The position numbers and the translations under genes are program-made. DNA of 64,000 nucleotides, taken from the NCBI GenBank assembly GCA_004193595.1, contig RPGQ01000004.1, forward strand, positions 172,364 through 236,363. Reading direction: 5' to 3'. Numbering within the stretch: position 1 is the first letter of the stretch; each line of letters begins with the position of its first letter. The notes under the pieces were generated by a model that saw only the letters and a program-made list of their open reading frames with translations, had not been told where the DNA came from and did not search any database. The stretch is from Desulfobacteraceae bacterium Eth-SRB2 (GTDB lineage Bacteria; Desulfobacterota; Desulfobacteria; Desulfobacterales; UBA11574). This document shows positions 54,061 to 61,868 of this stretch, piece after piece.

Positions 54061-55206
54061 ATGAAACCAGCGGTCCTTACCGGTGAATATTTTATGACGG
54101 GTGACGTTGCCTGTGCTGAAGGCGCACTGGCAGCAGGATGCCGTTTTTTTGGGGGATACCCCATAACACCAGCCACTGAGATCGCCGAACGGATGGCTAT
54201 CCGGCTTCCTCATGTTGACGGATGTTTTATCCAGATGGAAGACGAAATCGCCGCCATGGCCGCAATTCTTGGTGCATCATGGGGCGGTGTAAAAAGCATG
54301 ACCGCCACCTCCGGTCCCGGATTCAGTCTTATGATGGAAAATATCGGTTTGGGGATCTGTACAGAAACTCCCTGTGTTGTGGTAAATGTTCAGCGCGGCG
54401 GTCCCTCCACAGGTCTTCCCACACATGGCGCCCAAAGCGACATGATGCAGGCCCGTTGGGGGTCACACGGGGACTATGAAATTATTGCCATGGCCCCGTC
54501 CTCGCCCCAGGAAATATTTTATTTAACGATCACAGCGTTCAATCTGAGTGAAAAATACCGGTTGCCGGTTCTCATCATGACCGACGAAATTATCGGGCAT
54601 ATGAGTGAAAAAGTCATTATACCCGAGGCAAAATTAATTAAAACTGTATCGCGTCCCAAACCCAAAGGGAGAAAAGACCGCTTCAAACCCTTTGCACCCG
54701 GACCTAACGGTGTCGCACCCATGCCGGCGGCAGGGGAAGGCTATAACCTGCACATTACCGGTCTTACCCACGATGAAAAGGGGTACCCGGTAATGGCCGT
54801 AGAAACCCAGGCGGAGATGATGGCCCGGATTACCGAAAAAATCCAAAGAAATTTAGACGACATCATTCGGACAGATAGTTACCTCCTTGAAGATGCTGAA
54901 ATCGCCGTTGTTTCTTATGGAATTTCGGCTCGAACCAGCATGGCCGCTGTCGCTGAAGCCAGAAAGCTGGGAATCAAGGCCGGACTTTTGCGTCTGGTAA
55001 CGATCTGGCCTTTTCCCGAAGATCAGATTCGCAAGCTGGCAGATAGAGTCAAGGGATTCGTGACGGTAGAAATTAATCTGGGTCAGATCCATCGGGAGGT
55101 TGAACGATGCGCCGGGGGCAAGGTTCCTGTATTTTTAGTGGGGCATCCCGGCGGGACGATTATCCATCCGGACAGCGTTGTTAAAATGTTGAAAGAGGCC
55201 TTTTAA
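54061..55206 (+). CDS. korA: 2-oxoglutarate:ferredoxin oxidoreductase alpha subunit
   Basis: A 381-residue alpha subunit with the KorA signatures FFGGYPITPATEIAERMA, IQMEDEIAAMAAILGASWGG, TATSGPGFSLMMENIGLG and VNVQRGGPSTGLPT. The GYPITPATE form favours 2-oxoglutarate or 2-oxoacids of the Kor type over pyruvate. The C-terminal domain has a transketolase-C fold (AEIAVVSYGISARTSMAAVA, LLRLVTIWPFPEDQIRKL). Predicted reaction is reversible oxidative decarboxylation of 2-oxoglutarate with CoA and ferredoxin. It lies three bases before korB. Confidence 0.93.
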   Translation: MKPAVLTGEYFMTGDVACAEGALAAGCRFFGGYPITPATEIAERMAIRLPHVDGCFIQMEDEIAAMAAILGASWGGVKSMTATSGPGFSLMMENIGLGICTETPCVVVNVQRGGPSTGLPTHGAQSDMMQARWGSHGDYEIIAMAPSSPQEIFYLTITAFNLSEKYRLPVLIMTDEIIGHMSEKVIIPEAKLIKTVSRPKPKGRKDRFKPFAPGPNGVAPMPAAGEGYNLHITGLTHDEKGYPVMAVETQAEMMARITEKIQRNLDDIIRTDSYLLEDAEIAVVSYGISARTSMAAVAEARKLGIKAGLLRLVTIWPFPEDQIRKLADRVKGFVTVEINLGQIHREVERCAGGKVPVFLVGHPGGTIIHPDSVVKMLKEAF

Positions 55207-55209
55207 ACC

Positions 55210-56082
55210 ATGCAAGACATCCCGACACCATCCAAAAAACAACCCTGTCATCCCCTGGATGATCTTATCCGCACGGATCGCATTCCCCATATCTGGTGTC
55301 CGGGGTGCGGGATTGGAACGGTGTTCTCGGCGTGTCTGGCTGCTCTGAAAGGAAGCGGTATCAATCTTCGAAAGACGGTGATGGTCTCGGGAATCGGATG
55401 TTCGGGACGTGCCGCCGGTTATGTTAAACTGGATTCCTTTCATACAACCCACGGCAGGGCCATACCCTTTGCCACCGGATTAAAACTTGCCAACCCTGAA
55501 CTGAATATCGTGGTGTTCAGCGGTGACGGCGATCTCTTCGCCATCGGCGGAAACCATTTTATCCATGCGGCCCGGCGGAATATGGATATGACGGTTATCT
55601 GTGTAAATAACTTAAATTATGGCATGACCGGCGGCCAGGTCGCCGCAACCACACCTCACCTGGCGAAATCGACAACAACACCGATCGGAAATCCTGAAAC
55701 CCCTTTTAATCTGCCACTAATGGCCTATGCGTGCGGCGCCACGTATGTAGCCCGATGGACCATGCTGCACATCAGAGATCTTACGGATTCCATAACAGAA
55801 GCGATTTGTAAAAAAGGATTTTCCTTTATTGAAGCACTTTCACCGTGTCCGGTAAATTACGGTCGACGCAATAAACAAAAACCTTTGGATATGCTAAGGT
55901 TATACCAGGAAAAAGCCATCATCAAAAATCATGCAGATCCTTCTACACTGGATATAGACTTTGAAAAGGGCATCATTTTGGGCAAATTTATCGATCTGGA
56001 TCGACCAACGTTTATTGAACAGTATGACAAGATCTACCGGCCGAGCCGTCTTCAAGAAAACGTTTCGGAATTGAACTCATGA
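55210..56082 (+). CDS. korB: 2-oxoglutarate:ferredoxin oxidoreductase beta subunit (ThDP binding)
   Basis: A 290-residue beta subunit. The ThDP motif is FSGDGDLFAIGGNHFIHAAR with VICVNNLNYGMTGGQ; the N-terminal IWCPGCGIGTVFSACLAALK and the later ALSPCPVNYGRRNK supply the Cys ligands of its [4Fe-4S] cluster. It overlaps korC by four bases (ATGA). With korD, korA and korC it forms a complete four-subunit enzyme. Confidence 0.94.
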   Translation: MQDIPTPSKKQPCHPLDDLIRTDRIPHIWCPGCGIGTVFSACLAALKGSGINLRKTVMVSGIGCSGRAAGYVKLDSFHTTHGRAIPFATGLKLANPELNIVVFSGDGDLFAIGGNHFIHAARRNMDMTVICVNNLNYGMTGGQVAATTPHLAKSTTTPIGNPETPFNLPLMAYACGATYVARWTMLHIRDLTDSITEAICKKGFSFIEALSPCPVNYGRRNKQKPLDMLRLYQEKAIIKNHADPSTLDIDFEKGIILGKFIDLDRPTFIEQYDKIYRPSRLQENVSELNS

Positions 56083-56687
56083 CCGACGCTCAAAATCATA
56101 AACAGGCAAAAAAGGAAATTATAATCACCGGCTTTGGTGGGCAGGGCATTATTCTTGCGGGTATTATCCTGGGAAAAGCGGCCGCTATTGGTGAACACAT
56201 GGAAAGCACACTTGTTCAGTCATACGGGCCCGAGTCTCGTGGGGGGTCGTGTAATGCTCAGGTCGTGATTTCCCATGAAATGATTCATTACCCTTATGTG
56301 AGTCATCCGGATATTTTGGTCTGCATGTCTCAATCAGGCTATGATAAGCTGATCCAGCAGATCAAGGAAAACGGAACGTTAATCATTGATCAGGATCTGG
56401 TTCGACCTGCCCGTGAATTAAAACGTGACTTTTTTTCTATCCCTGCCACCGGCATGGCCGAAGAGTTGGGGCGGGTAATGATCGCCAATATCATTATGAT
56501 CGGTTTTTTAACCGCCGTCACAGATGTTATTTCCATGGATGCAGCCCAAAAATCCGTCCTGGAATCCGTGCCAAAAGGCACTGAAAAACTGAACACAACG
56601 GCCTTCAAAAAAGGTCATGACTATGGCCTGGCCACACTCAAGGGACGGCAGAAAAAGGCCGCAGGTCAAGCAGGAGCTATTTCATGA
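56079..56687 (+). CDS. korC: 2-oxoglutarate:ferredoxin oxidoreductase gamma subunit
   Basis: A 202-residue gamma subunit with the family opening IIITGFGGQGIILAGIILGK, then STLVQSYGPESRGGSCNAQV, and C-terminal FLTAVTDVISMDAAQKSVLE. Four-base overlaps with korB upstream and with the large HdrA/GltD fusion gene downstream show that the fusion belongs to the same transcript and is translated in step with the oxidoreductase. Confidence 0.94.
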   Translation: MTDAQNHKQAKKEIIITGFGGQGIILAGIILGKAAAIGEHMESTLVQSYGPESRGGSCNAQVVISHEMIHYPYVSHPDILVCMSQSGYDKLIQQIKENGTLIIDQDLVRPARELKRDFFSIPATGMAEELGRVMIANIIMIGFLTAVTDVISMDAAQKSVLESVPKGTEKLNTTAFKKGHDYGLATLKGRQKKAAGQAGAIS

Positions 56688-59600
56688 AACGTCCCAAAGA
56701 ACGGCTCCACCGGGTCACCGTTATCGGTGCGACACCGGCAGGTATCGCCGCTACCAACAAGCTTGGAGAACTGGGCATTCCCCTCACCCTTGTGGATTCT
56801 GATTACGATCTGGATAAAAAACTTTCCCGGGACGAATGGGTTCTAAAATCAGGCATTCCTTTAAACCATGCCCATCGACCCGGGCTTATCAGAATTTTAA
56901 GAAACCCTGCCATTCGATGCATCTTTCCTGCAAAAGTCTCCTCCATTAAGCACAATCGCCAAGGATTCCGTGTTCACCTAAACATCCCCCAAACCTTTGT
57001 AGATCAAAACAAATGTACGCTTTGCGGTCGTTGTGTTGAAATATGCCCGGCTTTGCTTCCCGGGGGAGAGAAAGCCATCCAAATTAACAGTCAGCGAAGC
57101 CTTCCCGGCCGGCCGGTCATAGATAAACGGCGACGGCCGCTCTGCCAGGAAAACTGTCCGCTGGGGGTGAACGCCCAGGGCTATATCGCCCTTGTAAAAG
57201 CAGGCAGGTTTGCCCAAGCGCTTGACCTTATCAGGGAAAATAACGTTTTGCCCGGCATCTGCGGACGCATTTGTACCCACCCTTGTGAGGCCGTCTGCAG
57301 AAGGAGCGAGCTCGATGAATCCGTCGCCATCATGGATATTAAGCGATTTGTGACAGACCATGAGCGCTCCAATCCCAGAGACATACAAGCATTTGATGTT
57401 CATAAAAAGTCGGAAAAGATCGTCATTATCGGCTCAGGTCCGGCCGGGATTGCCGCCGCTGCGGACCTGGCCCGATTCGGCTATGAGGTAACGGTTTTCG
57501 AAAAAGAGAAAGAAGTCGGCGGGCTGCTCCGTTACGGAATTGGGCGTCATCGCCTGCCCAGGGATATCATCGATAATGATCTTGAATATATTAAGAAACT
57601 GGGCGTACAATTTATTACCGCCCATTCTGTGGATCTGGCCTGTGATATGGATTTGCTCAAAAAAGACTTTGACGCTGTCATTCTCTCCATTGGGACGTGG
57701 TCTGATTTAAAATTAGGTGTGCCCGGAGAAACGATCGAAGGCGTTGAAGGTTGCCTCTCTTTTTTGGAGCGCTTTTATCGCAACCAAATAAAAGCACTGG
57801 ATGAAAAAGTAGCGGTAATTGGGGACGGCAACGCCGCATTTGACCTGGCCCGGACACTGTTGCGTCTGGGTGCCCATGTGACAATTTTATCCTGGTTCCC
57901 TGAAGAGTTGATCCCTGCCAATGCCGAAGAAATTCGGGCCGCCAAAGAAGAAGGAATTATCATTCGGGATTGCACCCAGACCATTGCGTTTTTAGATCAA
58001 AGCGGTAAGCTCCATAGGCTGCGTTGCATGACCACCAAACCCGGAGAACCCGATGCTAAGGGTATCCCCTGGCCGGTTATTATCCCGGATCGTCAGCCCT
58101 TTGAACTCGAGTTTGACCGGGCTTTTGTTGCCATCGGTCAAAGGGGAGCTTTGCAAAGTCATAACCCTTCGTTCAGCTTTGATGTTTCAACACGAGGCTT
58201 GATTGAGGTTGATGAATATTTGCGTACGAATTTACCGGGTGTCTATGCTGTAGGAGATTCGGTTTCAGGACCCTCATCCGTTGTTGAAGCCATGGCCGCA
58301 GGCCGGCTGGTTGCCCGTATGGTTCATGGCGATATTTGTAAAGAGGAGGTTTTTTATCCTGGGCCCTTAAGGCCGGAGGACAAAGATTTTCCGGAAATTC
58401 CGGCGGATATACCTTCGCAAGCACGAACCATCATGCCGGAAAGGCAACCGGCGGTGCGCAAGAATAGTTTCTTGGAAGTCTCCATGGGATTGAGCGAACA
58501 ACAGGTTTTTTTAGAAGCCGCCCGTTGTCTTCAATGTGGAGTTTGCAGCGAATGTCTCCAGTGCGTTGATGCCTGTGGTGCAATTCATGCGATAAACCAT
58601 GCACAATTACCGGAAGAAACCATTGAGCAAACCGGTGTGATCATTATTGCAGACCCGGAAATAGCCCCGACGGTCAAAGGGGATGATGTCATCCGAGTAT
58701 ACGGGCCCAAAACGGCGAAACCGGATGTTAACGCCATGTTTGTTCGAGGTTTTGCAGCGGCTTCCCGGGCCATGATATTGCTTGGGAAAACCTTCCAACG
58801 GCCAAAAGGGTATGGCTTGTCATTTTCCACGCCTGATCCGGGGCTTTCCCCGGAAATCCGTCTGGGAATTTTTGTCTGTAAATGTAACAATACCTTTGGA
58901 TGGCTTGATGATATGAGTCAATACGTCGCGGCATTACAATTTCAAGAGGATGTGGTCCATGCCCAAGTTGTAAACTCGGCCTGCACTCATGAAGGATCCT
59001 CTGCTATTATCCGGACGATTCGTGAAAAAGGACTCACCCGGGTGGTACTTGCATCCTGTGTATGCTGCCCGCTCAATTTTATTTGCAGCGCCTGTACGGA
59101 CCAGCGAAGTCGGCTGAAAAACGCCTTATTTACCGGAACAGGGATCAGTCGTTCAATGGTGCAGACGTGTAACTTAAGAGGAGAAGTCCTTCGTCTTTTA
59201 AAACGGAGCCCTTCCCTGGCCTTGAAAAAATATACCGGATTCATTGATCGTTCTATGAATCGGGCAAGAAGATTGAAACCGCTTCCGGATCTTATTAGAA
59301 ACTATAATTTCACTACGGCGGTAATTGGGACATCCGAAGTCGCCGTAAGCAGTGCTATGACCCTTGCCCAAGCGGGACTGGAGGTCTTTTGGTTCCCACG
59401 CACGCAAAAACCGCCGATTCAAATTTCTGATCATCCCAATGTGCATAGTTTCGGAGGCTTTTCCATCAAAGAATTGAGCGGGACTCTGGGTAATTTTCAC
59501 ATTATTGCGGAATCAGACGATTCCCGACAGATAATGACGGTGGGGGCGGTCATCCTGGATGAAAAGTCAAGAAAGAACATTAAGTATATTCACCAGGAAA

Positions 59601-60043
59601 GTCTGCCGGGCAGAACCGTGTCTTCTTCTATGCAGGACATGGGCGTCCCCGGAATACCATTCTTTTATCCGGGGTCAACCGCCATTTCCGGACTTTTTTT
59701 AGCTGAACCGCCGGGCATCAATGTCTCTAATCGGAAAAAAGGCGCTGCCGCCGCAGCCCAGGCAGCAGCCATTATGCCGCGCGAACCGCGTCATAACAAG
59801 GGATATACCGTTTTAGTGGATGAAAGCCTGTGCCGAAGTTGTGGACGCTGCATTCGCGTCTGCCCTTATCAGGCGGTGACATTGCACAAAAACGCCATGG
59901 ACGGATGGGCCGCCTGGGTGGACGAGACGCTGTGCAAAGGCTGCGGTAATTGTATTTCCGTATGTCCCACCAATGCCGTGGACAGCCCGTATCGTAACCA
60001 GGAATTTCTCGAACAGACACTTGAAAAAATATTGCTGACGTAA
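56684..60043 (+). CDS. HdrA/GltD-type giant flavo-iron-sulfur fusion (HdrL-like)
   Basis: 1119 residues. In order: a degenerate Rossmann/HdrA-like start (TVIGATPAGIAATNKLGELG); a ferredoxin motif near 111 (CTLCGRCVEICPALLPGG); a GltD-type N-terminal cluster domain at about 152-205 (CQENCPLG, CGRICTHPCEAVC); the GltD/NfnB-like flavin and pyridine-nucleotide folds (IVIIGSGPAGIAAAADLARF near 246, VAVIGDGNAAFDLARTLLRL near 376, VYAVGDSVSGPSSVVEAMAA); a Cys-rich linker near 615 (CLQCGVCSECLQCVDACG); an HdrA-like segment from 727 (GIFVCKCNNTFGW, VVLASCVCCPLNF); a Rossmann-like part near 881; and a C-terminal ferredoxin pair (CRSCGRCIRVCP, CKGCGNCISVCP). It is probably an NAD(P)H-linked bifurcating or transfer subunit. 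It overlaps korC by four bases and precedes the next gene by three. Confidence 0.85.
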   Translation: MKRPKERLHRVTVIGATPAGIAATNKLGELGIPLTLVDSDYDLDKKLSRDEWVLKSGIPLNHAHRPGLIRILRNPAIRCIFPAKVSSIKHNRQGFRVHLNIPQTFVDQNKCTLCGRCVEICPALLPGGEKAIQINSQRSLPGRPVIDKRRRPLCQENCPLGVNAQGYIALVKAGRFAQALDLIRENNVLPGICGRICTHPCEAVCRRSELDESVAIMDIKRFVTDHERSNPRDIQAFDVHKKSEKIVIIGSGPAGIAAAADLARFGYEVTVFEKEKEVGGLLRYGIGRHRLPRDIIDNDLEYIKKLGVQFITAHSVDLACDMDLLKKDFDAVILSIGTWSDLKLGVPGETIEGVEGCLSFLERFYRNQIKALDEKVAVIGDGNAAFDLARTLLRLGAHVTILSWFPEELIPANAEEIRAAKEEGIIIRDCTQTIAFLDQSGKLHRLRCMTTKPGEPDAKGIPWPVIIPDRQPFELEFDRAFVAIGQRGALQSHNPSFSFDVSTRGLIEVDEYLRTNLPGVYAVGDSVSGPSSVVEAMAAGRLVARMVHGDICKEEVFYPGPLRPEDKDFPEIPADIPSQARTIMPERQPAVRKNSFLEVSMGLSEQQVFLEAARCLQCGVCSECLQCVDACGAIHAINHAQLPEETIEQTGVIIIADPEIAPTVKGDDVIRVYGPKTAKPDVNAMFVRGFAAASRAMILLGKTFQRPKGYGLSFSTPDPGLSPEIRLGIFVCKCNNTFGWLDDMSQYVAALQFQEDVVHAQVVNSACTHEGSSAIIRTIREKGLTRVVLASCVCCPLNFICSACTDQRSRLKNALFTGTGISRSMVQTCNLRGEVLRLLKRSPSLALKKYTGFIDRSMNRARRLKPLPDLIRNYNFTTAVIGTSEVAVSSAMTLAQAGLEVFWFPRTQKPPIQISDHPNVHSFGGFSIKELSGTLGNFHIIAESDDSRQIMTVGAVILDEKSRKNIKYIHQESLPGRTVSSSMQDMGVPGIPFFYPGSTAISGLFLAEPPGINVSNRKKGAAAAAQAAAIMPREPRHNKGYTVLVDESLCRSCGRCIRVCPYQAVTLHKNAMDGWAAWVDETLCKGCGNCISVCPTNAVDSPYRNQEFLEQTLEKILLT

Positions 60044-60046
60044 AAA

Positions 60047-61630
60047 ATGAACGACTTCAAAATAATCTTATTTTTATGTAACTGGGGGCCCCATACCGCT
60101 TTCCAAACCCTTCAGGACACTGGACGCGAGATTCCCGATGAGGTAAGTATGATTCGGATTCCCTGCACCGGAAGAATCAGTAAATCCCTTCTGTTTAAAG
60201 CGTTTGAAATGGGAGCGGATGGTGTGGTTCTGGCAGGGTGTAAACCCGGAACCTGCCGATATGGCAGCGGTACGGCTACCGCTATAGAAAATACCGAAGA
60301 TACGCGGGATATTATCGGACTTTTAGGCCTGGGGAAAGAACGGTTGCGGCATGTCACATTTTTCCCGGATGAGTCGGATCTATTGTTGAAATTCTTGAAT
60401 GACTTTTGCAATCAAATCCGGTCGTTGGGCCCGAGTCCCATGTTGCCGATTCCAATAACGGAATCAGAAGCTATCAGCCGGGAGTCTTTGGCCGAGATCG
60501 TCTCTTATCATGATGCCTTTGCCTGTCAGGACTGTGGGAAATGCTCTTCCGCCTGTCCTCTGGCATTGATCGGCAAACCATTCTCGCCCCGGGAACTGGT
60601 CAACTCCATCATTGCCGGCGATATGGACTCTCCTTCCGTAAACAAAGATATCTGGTCCTGCCTGACCTGTGGCCTCTGTTATGACCGCTGTCCATCGGCA
60701 GTTAATTTTCCCGAGTTTATCCGAGATATTCGCCACGTTATCAGAAAAAAGGGAGGGAATGCTCATGAGGCGCACGGTGGCTTTTTTCAGTCTCTGATGC
60801 GAGCCATGACATCACCCGGGCTCAAAACACAGCGATGGGATTGGCTGCCCCAAGATGTGGAGGTTGATTCCAAAAGTAAGATCCTTTTTTTTGGGGGGTG
60901 TAGCCCGTACTTTGACATATTTTTCAGAAACCATCTGGGCGTTGAAACCCGTAAGATCTTAAAAGATAGTCTTCGTCTTCTCAATTTCTTCGATATTAAA
61001 CCGGCCTTACTCCAGGATGAGCGATGCTGCGGACATGATCTTCTCTGGTCGGGAGATAAAGATAATTTTTTAAAATTAGCAGCAATGAATGTGGAGTCGA
61101 TCCATAACCTTGGAATTGAGGAGGTGATTACGGCTTGTCCGGAGTGCTACAGGACACTGGCCCATGATTACCCGAAATATGGGATTACATTAAATTTCAA
61201 GGTCACCCACATCTATGAACTGCTTGAAAACGAAATCAGCAAAGGCGCCATAGATTTTAAAAAAATTGATAAAAAAATAACATTCCAAGATTCGTGTCGT
61301 TTAAACTGGATCGAAGAACCTGCAGACCTTCCCAGAAAATTGATCCGGCGCCTCAAGCCAAGCAGCTTCCGGGAGATGCAGAATAATGGAAAGTCGGCCA
61401 TATGTTGCGGGAATTGCGCCTGGACCGGATGTGATGCGTTCAGCAAGGCACTTCAGGTCAAACGCCTGCGACAGGCGCATGACACCGGAAGTGATCTTCT
61501 GGTCACGGCCTGCCCCAAATGTCAGATTCATCTCCGTTGTGCCATGGAAGATCCTTTTCTCGGAGAAGAACTGAACATGGAGATGATAGACTTGACCGGT
61601 ATTATTGCAAAAACCATTTGCTGGGAGTAA
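60047..61630 (+). CDS. MvhD-HdrC-HdrB type fusion protein
   Basis: 527 residues. Residues 1-135 are an MvhD-like domain with Cys11, Cys40, Cys65 and Cys70 in the family positions, but the CNWC motif reads CNWG, so one of the five usual Cys is missing and the remaining four could still hold a [2Fe-2S] cluster. Residues about 160-225 carry an HdrC-like cluster pair (CQDCGKCSSACPLALIG and CLTCGLCYDRCPSAVNF). Two CCG domains (FFGGCSPYFDIFF with DERCCGHDLL, and QDSCRLNW with ICCGNCAWTGCDAF, TACPKCQIHL) form an HdrB-like half. One chain thus joins electron input to a disulfide-reducing site. It starts three bases after the large fusion gene. Confidence 0.85.
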   Translation: MNDFKIILFLCNWGPHTAFQTLQDTGREIPDEVSMIRIPCTGRISKSLLFKAFEMGADGVVLAGCKPGTCRYGSGTATAIENTEDTRDIIGLLGLGKERLRHVTFFPDESDLLLKFLNDFCNQIRSLGPSPMLPIPITESEAISRESLAEIVSYHDAFACQDCGKCSSACPLALIGKPFSPRELVNSIIAGDMDSPSVNKDIWSCLTCGLCYDRCPSAVNFPEFIRDIRHVIRKKGGNAHEAHGGFFQSLMRAMTSPGLKTQRWDWLPQDVEVDSKSKILFFGGCSPYFDIFFRNHLGVETRKILKDSLRLLNFFDIKPALLQDERCCGHDLLWSGDKDNFLKLAAMNVESIHNLGIEEVITACPECYRTLAHDYPKYGITLNFKVTHIYELLENEISKGAIDFKKIDKKITFQDSCRLNWIEEPADLPRKLIRRLKPSSFREMQNNGKSAICCGNCAWTGCDAFSKALQVKRLRQAHDTGSDLLVTACPKCQIHLRCAMEDPFLGEELNMEMIDLTGIIAKTICWE

Positions 61631-61640
61631 CCGTTTATAA

Positions 61641-61710
61641 AGGTTTCAGGTATCAGGAATGATGAACAAAGGCGCTGGCACCTGAGACCTGACACCTGAA
61701 ACCTGAAACC
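61641..61710 (+). repeat. GGTTTCAGGTATCAGG hairpin repeat after the kor-hdr genes
   Basis: GGTTTCAGGTATCAGG (from 61642) pairs with CCTGACACCTGAAACC with one mismatch, in a sequence related to 12559-12632. It begins 11 bases after the stop of the MvhD-HdrC-HdrB gene and may end or stabilise that transcript, separating it from the Sec-HdrA gene. Confidence 0.6.
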
Positions 61711-61868
61711 AGGCATACGGAAAGGAATAAATATGGGATATTTTTTAAAACCATATTATGTACAATTTTAATCATTACGGATATTAACTGATTTCAAGGG
61801 TTGTTATTTTCCCAACACAATATAGAAAAATTTAAAATTGCCCCGATGGTCTTATTTAAGGAATGAAC

